Shown here in pieces: positions 51,057-64,000 of a stretch of DNA of 64,000 nt. This DNA comes from Streptomyces sp. CB00455 (lineage in GTDB: Bacteria; Actinomycetota; Actinomycetes; Streptomycetales; Streptomycetaceae): assembly GCF_001905445.1 (NCBI RefSeq), contig NZ_LIVQ01000001.1, forward strand, positions 1,636,335 through 1,700,334, in the 5' to 3' direction. Position numbers and translations under genes: made by a program. The notes below the pieces were generated by a model. That model saw only the letters and a program-made list of their open reading frames with translations. It was not told where the DNA came from and searched no databases. The first letter of the stretch is position 1; each line of letters begins with the position of its first letter.

Positions 51057-53912
51057 TTACGGCTGGGTCTCCCCGCGGATCACGGCGAGCACCCCGTCCA
51101 GCTCGTCCGCCTTCAGCAGCACGTCACGGGCCTTGGAGCCCTCGCTGGGCCCGACGATGCCGCGCGACTCCATGAGGTCCATGAGCCGGCCGGCCTTGGC
51201 GAAGCCCACCCGCAGCTTGCGCTGGAGCATCGAGGTGGAGCCGAACTGCGTGGAGACGACCAGCTCGGCCGCCTGGCACAGCAGGTCCAGGTCGTCGCCG
51301 ATGTCCTCGTCGATCTCCTTCTTCTGTTTCTGCCCCACCGTGACGTCGTCCCGGAAGACGGGCGCCATCTGGTCCTTGCAGTGCTGCACGATCCCGGCGA
51401 TCTCGTCCTCGGTGACGAAGGCGCCCTGGAGCCGGACCGGTTTGTTCGCCCCCATCGGCAGGAAGAGGCCGTCGCCCTTGCCGATCAGCTTCTCGGCGCC
51501 CGGCTGGTCGAGGATGACCCGGCTGTCGGCGAGGGAGGAGGTGGCGAAGGCGAGCCGCGAGGGCACGTTCGCCTTGATCAGACCGGTGACGACGTCCACC
51601 GAGGGCCGCTGGGTGGCCAGCACCAGGTGGATGCCGGCCGCGCGGGCCAGCTGGGTGATGCGCACGATCGAGTCCTCGACGTCCCGCGGGGCGACCATCA
51701 TCAGGTCGGCCAGCTCGTCGACGATCACCAGCAGGTACGGGTAGGGACTGAGCTCGCGCTCGCTGCCCGGCGGCAGCTTGATCTTGCCGTCCCGGATGGC
51801 CTGGTTGAAGTCGTCGATGTGCCGGTAGCCGAAGGCGGCCAGGTCGTCGTAGCGCAGGTCCATCTCGCGCACCACCCACTGGAGGGCCTCCGCCGCCCGC
51901 TTGGGGTTGGTGATGATCGGCGTGATCAGGTGCGGAATGCCCTCGTACGCCGTCAGCTCCACCCGCTTGGGGTCCACCAGGACCATCCGGACGTCCTCCG
52001 GGGTGGCCCGCACCATGACGGAGGTGATCAGGCAGTTGATGCAGGAGGACTTTCCGGAACCGGTGGCGCCGGCCACCAGCACGTGCGGCATCTTGGCGAG
52101 GTTGGCCATGACGTAGCCGCCCTCGACGTCCTTGCCGAGCGCGACCAGCATGGGGTGGTCGTCCTCGGCGGCGTCGGCCAGGCGCAGGACGTCACCCAGG
52201 TTGACCATCTCGCGGTCGGTGTTCGGGATCTCGATGCCGACGGCCGACTTCCCCGGGATCGGGCTGATGATGCGCACGTCGGGCGAGGCCACCGCGTAGG
52301 CGATGTTCTTCGCCAGCGCGGTGATCCGCTCGACCTTCACGGCCGGGCCGAGCTCCACCTCGTAGCGGGTGACCGTCGGGCCCCGGGTGAAACCGGTGAC
52401 CCTGGCGTCGACCTTGAACTCCATGAAGACGTTGCTCAGCGAGGCGACCACGGCGTCGTTGGCCGCGCTGCGGGTCTTGCCCGGGCCGCCGCGCTCCAGC
52501 AGGTCCAGCGAGGGCAGGGCGTAGGTGATGTCCCCGCGCAGCTGGAGCTGCTCGGCGCGGGGCGGCAGCGGCTGGGCGTCCGGCGGGGTCTTGGTCAGGT
52601 CGGGCACCGAGAGCGTCCCGGAGGCCGCGGCGGTGGTGTCGTGCGGCCGCCCGGCGGACGCGCCGGTGCTCCCGGCGGCGACGACGGTGGCGGCGGGCGC
52701 CTCCGGGACGGCCCCGGCTGCGGAGGCGGCGGCAGCGACCGGGCTCCCGGCGGCCGGTACGGGACGCCCCGCCCGGGCCGGCGGCACCGGGGTGGTGGCC
52801 TGCGCTCCGTCGTGCCCGGCGCCGATCCCCTGGGTGAGGTCGGCGACCAGCGGGGAGGGCGGCAGCCCCCCGTAGACCGCCCCGTCCAGCGCGGCCGCGG
52901 CCGCTGCGGCCACGTCCACGGCGTCCATCCCCCGGTCCGTGGCCGGCCGGGAAGCGGCCCGCCGGGGCCGGCGGCGCCGGGCCAGGGCTTCCTCCTCGGC
53001 GGAGCCGGCCGGATCCGCGGCGGCGCCGGTGCGGGCCTGCCACTGCTGCGGATCGTGCCGCTCCCCCGCGAAGACCGGCTCGGCGCCCCCGTACCCCTCC
53101 CCGTACCCCTCGTCGTACTCGTTCGGGGCGATGATGCCGAGCCTGATGCCGAGCCGCCGCAGCCGCTGCGGGATCGCGTTGACCGGGGTCGCGGTGACCA
53201 CCAGCAGGCCGAAGACCGTGAGCAGCACCAGCATCGGCACGGCCAGCGGCGCGCCCATCGTGAAGATCAGCGGTTTGGAGGCGCCCCAGCCGATGAGGCC
53301 GCCCGCGTTCTGCATCGCGGTGGTGCCCTCGTCGCGGCCGGGCGCCCCGCAGGCGATGTGGACCAGCCCCAGGACGCCGATGACCAGGGCGGAGAGCCCG
53401 ACGCCGATGCGCCCGTTGGCGTCGGCCTGGTCGGGATGACGGATGAAACGCACCGCCATGACACCGAGCAGGACCGGTACGAGCAGATCCAGTCGTCCGA
53501 AGGCGCCGGTGACCAGCATGGTGACCAGATCCCCGACGGGACCGCTCAGGTTCGACCAGGTTCCGGCGGCGACGATCAGGGCGAGGGCGAGCAACAGCAG
53601 CGCGACGCCGTCCTTGCGGTGGGCGGGGTCGAGGTTCCTGGCCCCGTGGCCGATCCCGCGGAAGACCGCACCGACCGCGTGCGCGCAGCCCAGCCACAGG
53701 GCGCGCACCAGCCGCACCACACCCCCGGTCGGGGACGGCGCGGGCCTCGGCGCGACCTTCTTGACCGGGGCACGCCGGGCGGCCGCGGCCTTCTTCGCGG
53801 GAGGCCTGCGCGCGGCAGCCGCCTTCTTCGCCGGCGCCGGGGTACGGCCGGTGCGGCCCTTCGCGGTGCCCGCGCTGCTCGGGGAACCCTTGCCGGACGT
53901 ACGTGAGGCCAT
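51057..53912 (-). CDS. ftsK: DNA translocase FtsK
   Basis: 951 residues. A Lys/Ala-rich N-terminus (two KKAAAARR units) precedes four to five membrane helices (~70-250), then a long Pro/Ala linker and the motor: [16 protein letters not shown] (Walker A, ~residues 620-635), [12 protein letters not shown] (Walker B), [27 protein letters not shown]. The C-terminal gamma DNA-binding domain ([47 protein letters not shown]) is complete. In streptomycetes it assists chromosome partition at sporulation septa. Stop is TAA. ATG 53912 is supported by the family start. Confidence 0.96.
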   Translation of the reverse strand: MASRTSGKGSPSSAGTAKGRTGRTPAPAKKAAAARRPPAKKAAAARRAPVKKVAPRPAPSPTGGVVRLVRALWLGCAHAVGAVFRGIGHGARNLDPAHRKDGVALLLLALALIVAAGTWSNLSGPVGDLVTMLVTGAFGRLDLLVPVLLGVMAVRFIRHPDQADANGRIGVGLSALVIGVLGLVHIACGAPGRDEGTTAMQNAGGLIGWGASKPLIFTMGAPLAVPMLVLLTVFGLLVVTATPVNAIPQRLRRLGIRLGIIAPNEYDEGYGEGYGGAEPVFAGERHDPQQWQARTGAAADPAGSAEEEALARRRRPRRAASRPATDRGMDAVDVAAAAAAALDGAVYGGLPPSPLVADLTQGIGAGHDGAQATTPVPPARAGRPVPAAGSPVAAAASAAGAVPEAPAATVVAAGSTGASAGRPHDTTAAASGTLSVPDLTKTPPDAQPLPPRAEQLQLRGDITYALPSLDLLERGGPGKTRSAANDAVVASLSNVFMEFKVDARVTGFTRGPTVTRYEVELGPAVKVERITALAKNIAYAVASPDVRIISPIPGKSAVGIEIPNTDREMVNLGDVLRLADAAEDDHPMLVALGKDVEGGYVMANLAKMPHVLVAGATGSGKSSCINCLITSVMVRATPEDVRMVLVDPKRVELTAYEGIPHLITPIITNPKRAAEALQWVVREMDLRYDDLAAFGYRHIDDFNQAIRDGKIKLPPGSERELSPYPYLLVIVDELADLMMVAPRDVEDSIVRITQLARAAGIHLVLATQRPSVDVVTGLIKANVPSRLAFATSSLADSRVILDQPGAEKLIGKGDGLFLPMGANKPVRLQGAFVTEDEIAGIVQHCKDQMAPVFRDDVTVGQKQKKEIDEDIGDDLDLLCQAAELVVSTQFGSTSMLQRKLRVGFAKAGRLMDLMESRGIVGPSEGSKARDVLLKADELDGVLAVIRGETQP

Positions 53913-54039
53913 GGGCCCGAGATTACCGGTGTCCACCCCGGGGGACGCGCCTGCCCACCCCTTCACCCGTTCGTGTCGCCCGCGTCGTCGGTGCTTTGAC
54001 GCACCACCAGACCTGACGTGCCGCCAGAGCGGCCGCCGC

Positions 54040-54723
54040 TCAGCCCTGTACGGGCAGGACGGGCGCTCCTCCGCCGGTGCCGGGCTCCAGCGCGTCGAGC
54101 GCCCGCCGCAGTCCGGTCAGTTTGCGTTCGAGGTGCGCGGCGGTCGCCACCACCGCCGCCTCGGCCGAATCCTCGCCGAGCTGCTTGGTCAGCGCCTCGG
54201 CCTGCTCCTCGACCGCCGCGAGGCGCGCGGAGAGCTCGGCCAGCAGGCCGGCGGTCTCCTTGCCGGCGTCCACGCCGTTCGACCCGCCGCCCTCCAGCTG
54301 GAGCCGCAGCAGGGCCGCCTGCTCACGCAGCTGGCAGTTCTTCGTGTACAGCTCCACGAAGACGGAGACCTTGGCCCGCAGCACCCACGGGTCGAAGGGC
54401 TTGGAGATGTAGTCGACCGCGCCCGCCGCGTACCCGCGGAAGGTGTGGTGCGGACCGTGGTTGATCGCGGTGAGGAAGATGATCGGGATGTCCCGGGTCC
54501 GCTCCCGCCGCTTGATGTGCGCCGCGGTCTCGAAACCATCCATTCCCGGCATCTGCACATCCAGCAGGATGACCGCGAAATCGTCCGTCAGCAGCGCCTT
54601 GAGCGCTTCCTCCCCCGACGACGCCCGGACCAGTGTCTGATCGAGCGCGGAGAGGATGGCCTCCAGCGCCAGCAGATTCTCCGGCCGGTCGTCGACCAGG
54701 AGGATCTTGGCCTTCTGCACCAT
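54040..54723 (-). CDS. osaB: Response regulator OsaB, receiver plus coiled coil
   Basis: 227 residues. Receiver with Asp55 ([13 protein letters not shown]), acidic Asp11-Asp12 and Lys108 in YISKPFD. It has no DNA-binding domain; after residue ~125 there is a charged coiled coil ([14 protein letters not shown]..., then [21 protein letters not shown]). OsaB and the OsaA kinase are paired osmoadaptation proteins in S. coelicolor. ATG 54723 follows AGGAGG. It is transcribed separately from osaA or after its terminator on the same strand. Confidence 0.9.
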   Translation of the reverse strand: MVQKAKILLVDDRPENLLALEAILSALDQTLVRASSGEEALKALLTDDFAVILLDVQMPGMDGFETAAHIKRRERTRDIPIIFLTAINHGPHHTFRGYAAGAVDYISKPFDPWVLRAKVSVFVELYTKNCQLREQAALLRLQLEGGGSNGVDAGKETAGLLAELSARLAAVEEQAEALTKQLGEDSAEAAVVATAAHLERKLTGLRRALDALEPGTGGGAPVLPVQG

Positions 54724-54916
54724 GCCCTGTCCTCCTCGCCCCGGCGCGGGGCCTCCCCGGCTCCTGGCTCCGGCCTGCACGCCGGGCCCCGCTCCAGAAG
54801 GCGGCATCCTTGCACCGTCCGTCCTTGTGCCGGTCATCGTAGCCCCAGTCCCGAGATCGCCACACCCTGTCACCAGGATGTCACTGTGCACGAAGCGGAA
54901 ACGCGGGGGGAGGCCA

Positions 54917-54984
54917 GAAGGTTCCCCGCCCGCCGCATTCCGGCGCCGCCGCGGGCGCGGCCAGCCGGGCGGTAGGGAACCTTC
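54917..54984 (-). terminator. Terminator hairpin after osaA
   Basis: Stem GAAGGTTCCC (54917-54926)/GGGAACCTTC (54975-54984), with an inner GCCCG/CGGGC pairing (54928-54932 and 54966-54970). It lies 16 nt after the osaA stop. The loop is large. Confidence 0.6.
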
Positions 54985-54999
54985 CGCTCTCCCCCGTGC

Positions 55000-60588
<5,589 letters not shown>

Positions 60589-60740
60589 GACAAGCCGGCT
60601 CTACCAAGCCTGCCCAGTGTTTCACCCTGGCCGAACCCGGCCATAACACTTCGGCACCATCGCACACCCGCCGTACCCTGCGAGTGCAATCCCCGACTGC
60701 GGCACCACGCCGACCGCGAAGGTAAGTAACCTGGCACCCG

Positions 60741-60770
60741 ATGTCCAACCGCGTCGAAGGAGACTTGTGA
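60741..60770 (+). CDS. Tiny upstream ORF overlapping the osaC start
   Basis: ATG 60741 opens a nine-residue frame (MSNRVEGDL) whose TGA overlaps the GTG start of osaC. It would couple the two. There is no good ribosome site for it, and its own GAAGGAG is the osaC site, so it may be chance. Confidence 0.3.
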   Translation: MSNRVEGDL

Positions 60771-63292
60771 TCACGGCACGGGCGGCTGCCAGCTTCGATC
60801 CCCTCGGGCGCTCGGTCGCCGCAGCCCGCGCGTTCGTCCGCGACACCTTGCAGGGCTGGGGTTTCGCGGACATCGTCGACGACGCGGTGGTGCTCACCAG
60901 CGAGCTCGTCACCAATGCCGTGGTCCACGCCGGAACCCGGGCCGAGGTCCTGTGCCTGCGCGCCGAGGACGGCGTACGGGTCGAGGTCGCCGACCGGTAT
61001 CCGGAGCGCGAGCTGCCCCTCCAGCACCCCGGCGAGCGGCCCTACGCCGACCCGGACCGCGAGAACGGCCGCGGCCTCATGCTCTGCGCCGCCCTCGCCA
61101 CCCGCTGGGGAGTCGAGTACACCGCGACCCACAAACACGTGTGGTTCCGCCTCGACCCGCCAGACCGGCCGGTCGGTACCCGCTCCGCCGGGCCCGTCGT
61201 CCCCGACCAGCTGCTTCCCCTCGCCGACAGCCGCGTACGCGTCGCCGTGCTCCAGGTCGACTCCGCCGACACCATCGCCGCCTGGAACGAAGACGCCGAG
61301 CACATCTTCGGCCACCGCGCCGACAAGGCCGTCGGCCGGCCCCTCGCCGAACTCGCCGCCTGGCCCCAGACCCCCGGCACCGGCACCGGCATCGCCGAGG
61401 CCCTGCGCCTGTCCCGCTGGGAGGGCAGCTACGGCATCCGCGGCGCCGACGGCCGCGTCATCCCCGTCTACGCCTCCCACCTGCGCGTCCGCGACGCCCA
61501 CGGCGAACCGTCCATCGTCTGCCTCCTCGTCCACGACGACGAGCGCGCCCTGCTCCAGAGCCCCACCCGCGTCCCCGCCCTCGACAGCGGCCAGCTCACC
61601 GAGCCCCGGCCCGCGGACCCCTTCGAGGTCTTCATCGGCTCCCCCGCCCCCGACGACCTCGACGGGCTCCTCCAGCGCATCGTCGAACGGGCCCGCGACC
61701 TCCTCGACGCCGACGCCGCCTTCCTGCTGCTCGCCACCGACGACGAGACCGAGCTGGAGGTCCGCGCCACCACCGGCCTGCCCTCCACCCGCCAGCGCTT
61801 CGCGCGCGTCCCCGTCGAGGCCGGCACCAACCGCTACGGCTCGGCCCGCATGCCCGCCGTCCACGACGACCTCGCCGCCGTCCCCGGAGCCGTCCCGCTC
61901 CTGGAGGCCACCGGCATGCGCTCCGTCGTCACGGTCCCCCTCAAGGTCGAGGGCCGCCTCACCGGCTCCCTGGGCGTCGCCGCCGAGGTCCCGGGCCGCT
62001 ACTCCAACGCCGAGGCCCTGCGCCTCCAGTTCGCCGCCGACCGCATCGCCCTCGCCGTCGAGTCCGCCCGGCTCGGCGAGCTGGAACGCCTGCGCCGCGG
62101 CTCCCTGTCCTTCCTCGTCGAAGCGTCCGACCTGCTGGCCGGCACCCTCGACCGGGACCAGACCCTGGCCCTCATGGCCCAGATGACCGTCCCCACCCTC
62201 GCCACCTGGTGCGCCGTCTACACGATCGCCGACCAGTCCTCGGACCCGTACCTGTCCTACGTCCTGCACGAGGACGAGGAACGCATCGACGGCCTCAAGG
62301 TCCTGCTCTCCCGGGTCAGCCCGCCCGAGCCGGTCCGCGAGGCCGGCGCCCGCCCGTGGCCGGAGACCGCCCTCGCCGTCGGCGGCGAGACCGTGGTACT
62401 CCCCCTGCTGGCCCGCAACCGCGTCATCGGCATGCTCACCCTGGGCAAGCCCAGCGAGGAGCACTTCCGCCAGGAGATCCTCGAACTCGCCGAGGACCTC
62501 TCCCGCCGCGCCGCCCTCGCACTCGACAACGCCCGCCTCTACTCCGAGCGCACCGCCATCAGCCGCTCCCTCCAGCGCAGCCTGCTGCCGCCCGGCTCCC
62601 CCGCCATCCCCGGCATGGAGGTCGAGGTCATCTACCGCGCCGCCGGAGAGGGCAACGAGGTGGGGGGCGACTTCTACGACGTCTTCCCGATCCGCGACGG
62701 CGCGTACGGCTTCGCCATCGGCGACGTCTGCGGTACGGGCCCGGAAGCGGCGGCCGTCACCGGCCTCGCCCGGCACGCCCTGCGCCTCCTGGCCCGCGAG
62801 GGTCTGGGGGGCCCCGCCGTCCTGGAGCGCCTCAACGCGGCCATCCTCGACGAGGGCGCCCGCAGCCGCTTCCTCACCCTCCTCTACGGAGAACTCCACC
62901 CCCAGCCCGACGGCGGCGCCCTGATGAAGGTCGTCTGCGCCGGCCACCCGCTGCCGCTGCGCCTGCGCCCGGACGGCGAAGTCATCCCGGCCGCGGAGCC
63001 GCAGCCCCTGCTGGGCGTGATCGAGGACCTCGAACTCTACGAGCAGACCCTCACGCTCGAACCGGGCGACGTCCTGCTCTGCGTCACGGACGGGGTGACC
63101 GAGCGCCGCGAGGGCACCCGCATGCTGGGCGACGACGGCCTCGCCGAAGTCCTCACGACCTGCACCGGCCTCACCGCGGGCGCGGTCGCCTCACGCGTCC
63201 TGCGTGCGGTGGAACGCTTCGCGGCGGAACCCGCCTCGGACGACATGGCCATCCTGGCGTTCCGTGTCCCGCAGCAACGCGAGGGCGAGTAG
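60767..63292 (+). CDS. osaC: Anti-sigma-factor kinase/phosphatase regulator OsaC
   Basis: 841 residues from GTG 60767, which follows GAAGGAG. Order: an RsbW-like ATPase (VLTSELVTNAVVHAG and DRENGRGLMLCAALATRWG, ~20-125), a PAS domain (~155-270), two GAF domains (~285-430 and ~440-600) and a PP2C/RsbU phosphatase (LQRSLLPPG, GNEVGGDFYDVFP, VTGLARHALRL, ~605-838). In S. coelicolor it binds sigma-B and restores it to basal level after osmotic stress. It is divergent from osaA across 178 nt. Confidence 0.93.
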   Translation: MITARAAASFDPLGRSVAAARAFVRDTLQGWGFADIVDDAVVLTSELVTNAVVHAGTRAEVLCLRAEDGVRVEVADRYPERELPLQHPGERPYADPDRENGRGLMLCAALATRWGVEYTATHKHVWFRLDPPDRPVGTRSAGPVVPDQLLPLADSRVRVAVLQVDSADTIAAWNEDAEHIFGHRADKAVGRPLAELAAWPQTPGTGTGIAEALRLSRWEGSYGIRGADGRVIPVYASHLRVRDAHGEPSIVCLLVHDDERALLQSPTRVPALDSGQLTEPRPADPFEVFIGSPAPDDLDGLLQRIVERARDLLDADAAFLLLATDDETELEVRATTGLPSTRQRFARVPVEAGTNRYGSARMPAVHDDLAAVPGAVPLLEATGMRSVVTVPLKVEGRLTGSLGVAAEVPGRYSNAEALRLQFAADRIALAVESARLGELERLRRGSLSFLVEASDLLAGTLDRDQTLALMAQMTVPTLATWCAVYTIADQSSDPYLSYVLHEDEERIDGLKVLLSRVSPPEPVREAGARPWPETALAVGGETVVLPLLARNRVIGMLTLGKPSEEHFRQEILELAEDLSRRAALALDNARLYSERTAISRSLQRSLLPPGSPAIPGMEVEVIYRAAGEGNEVGGDFYDVFPIRDGAYGFAIGDVCGTGPEAAAVTGLARHALRLLAREGLGGPAVLERLNAAILDEGARSRFLTLLYGELHPQPDGGALMKVVCAGHPLPLRLRPDGEVIPAAEPQPLLGVIEDLELYEQTLTLEPGDVLLCVTDGVTERREGTRMLGDDGLAEVLTTCTGLTAGAVASRVLRAVERFAAEPASDDMAILAFRVPQQREGE

Positions 63293-63337
63293 AAATCCGG
63301 GTGCGGGCCACGCCGTCCCGCTCTAGGGTCGGTGCCC

Positions 63338-63847
63338 ATGCCCTTCTCTCGCACCCGCCCCGACTTCACCGCCGACGAACGCACCCAGCTCCTCGGCTGG
63401 CTGGACATGCAGCGCTCGATCATCCAGTGGAAATGCGAAGGCCTCTCCGAAGAGGACGCGCACCGGCCCGTCCTCCCCTCCTCGCCCCTGATGACGGTGG
63501 CCGGCCTGGTCTCCCACCTCCGGTGGACCGAACAGTGCTGGTTCGAGGTCCTCTTCCTGAACCGCCCGGCCACCGGCCCCCAGTTCGTGGGCCGGGAGGA
63601 CGAGGACTTCATGGTCGACGACACTCCCCTGGCGCAGCTGCTTCAGGAGTACGACCGCCAGTGCACCCTGTCCAACGAGATCATCGCGGCCCACTCGCTC
63701 GACGACACCGGCCGCAGCACGGAGTTCAGGTCCGGAGCGGCTTCGCTGCGCTGGATGCTGCTCCACATGATCGAGGAGACCGCCCGGCACGCCGGCCACC
63801 TGGACGCGATCCGTGAACTGCTCGACGGCGAGACGAGCTACTACTGA
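63338..63847 (+). CDS. DinB family protein (DUF664-like)
   Basis: 169 residues. Four-helix-bundle pattern with three candidate metal-binding His: LVSHLRWTEQCWFEVLF (~60), LLHMIEETARHAGHLDAIRELLDG (~140-165). Members include mycothiol-dependent transferases; the function here is unknown. The GTG at 63332 is two codons upstream in frame, but ATG 63338 is preferred. Confidence 0.85.
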   Translation: MPFSRTRPDFTADERTQLLGWLDMQRSIIQWKCEGLSEEDAHRPVLPSSPLMTVAGLVSHLRWTEQCWFEVLFLNRPATGPQFVGREDEDFMVDDTPLAQLLQEYDRQCTLSNEIIAAHSLDDTGRSTEFRSGAASLRWMLLHMIEETARHAGHLDAIRELLDGETSYY

Positions 63848-63863
63848 CCGGCCGGCAAACGCA

Positions 63864-63895
63864 AAAAGGCCCCCGCCAAGAGGCGGGGGCCTTTT
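63864..63895. terminator. Intrinsic terminator between DinB-like gene and tRNA/rrn
   Basis: 14-bp stem AAAAGGCCCCCGCC/GGCGGGGGCCTTTT with a 4-nt loop AAGA and T or A tracts on both sides: a true bidirectional rho-independent terminator of the kind found after rrn operons. Confidence 0.95.
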
Positions 63896-63899
63896 CCTT

Positions 63900-63975
63900 T
63901 GGAGCCCTTTAACGGAATCGAACCGTTGACCTTCTCCTTACCATGGAGACGCTCTACCGACTGAGCTAAAAGGGC
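63900..63975 (-). tRNA. tRNA-Thr (anticodon GGT) with encoded CCA
   Basis: Minus strand: acceptor GCCCTTT/AAAGGGC, D-stem GCTC/GAGC with loop AGTCGGTA, anticodon stem TCTCC/GGAGA with loop ATGGTAA (anticodon GGT), T-stem AACGG/CCGTT with loop TTCGATT, discriminator T, and CCA encoded at 63900-63902. It is transcribed in the same direction as the 5S gene 5 nt upstream. Confidence 0.96.
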
Positions 63976-63980
63976 GGGTT

Positions 63981-64000
63981 GTTCGGCGGCGTCCTACTCT
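63981..64000 (-). rRNA. 5S ribosomal RNA, last 20 nt
   Basis: The minus strand reads AGAGTAGGACGCCGCCGAAC, which is the conserved 3' end of streptomycete 5S rRNA. The gene is cut by the window edge. A full rrn operon is expected just outside on the right. Confidence 0.9.

Noticed and set aside
60589..60766. GGGTAC on the minus strand, like a sigma-B -10
   Set aside because: No GNNT-type -35 at the right distance was found.

Overview
The window is a GC-rich actinobacterial chromosome segment and almost certainly Streptomyces. The order recX-recA, clgR-cinA-pgsA-rimO-rodZ-like-ftsK, dapF-miaA-miaB, gluABCD and osaA/osaB/osaC matches, as I remember it, the SCO5747 to SCO5801 part of the Streptomyces coelicolor chromosome. 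No insertion sequence, prophage or CRISPR array was seen. Most of the window is core genome. The likely accessory parts are the siderophore genes at the left edge, the GH85 glycosidase and some repeat-rich gaps.

Layout: 1-5.3 kb holds three NIS siderophore genes on the minus strand (acetyltransferase, IucA/IucC synthetase, class III aminotransferase). 5.5-16.4 kb holds a secreted serine protease, hflX, an M1 aminopeptidase, an RshA-type (p)ppGpp enzyme, dapF, a membrane protein, miaA, two small proteins and a dioxygenase-like protein. 16.5-25.2 kb holds miaB, a TAXI-type binding protein, a ROK kinase, a GH85 endoglycosidase and a two-component system. 25.5-28.9 kb is the gluABCD glutamate importer. 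29-31.8 kb holds a flavoprotein and a small sulfur operon (Cys-rich leader peptide, cysteine dioxygenase, rhodanese).

31.9-36.2 kb holds recX-recA with an SOS-type promoter, a divergent HTH/Clp-N gene with a dyad over its own promoter, an AI-2E family permease and a DUF3046 protein. 36.2-46.4 kb holds a toroid-like protein, azlCD with an AraC regulator, a large Lhr helicase, a Nei-type glycosylase, an SDR and a small membrane protein. 46.5-53.9 kb is clgR-cinA-pgsA-rimO-rodZ-like-ftsK. 54-63.3 kb holds osaB, the 1862-residue poly-HAMP hybrid kinase osaA and divergent osaC. The right edge has a DinB-like protein, a strong terminator, a minus-strand tRNA-Thr and the last 20 nt of a 5S rRNA, so an rrn operon starts just outside.

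Themes: DNA repair and recombination (recA, recX, lhr, nei, ftsK), translation quality and tRNA modification (miaA, miaB, rimO, hflX), stress signalling (rshA, clgR, osaABC) and nutrient uptake (glu, azl, siderophore). Several genes appear to be transcribed without a leader: a -10-like hexamer ends six or seven nt before the start codon. The observations most worth following are the Cys-leader/cysteine dioxygenase/rhodanese locus and the self-overlapping operator of the HTH/Clp-N gene next to recA.
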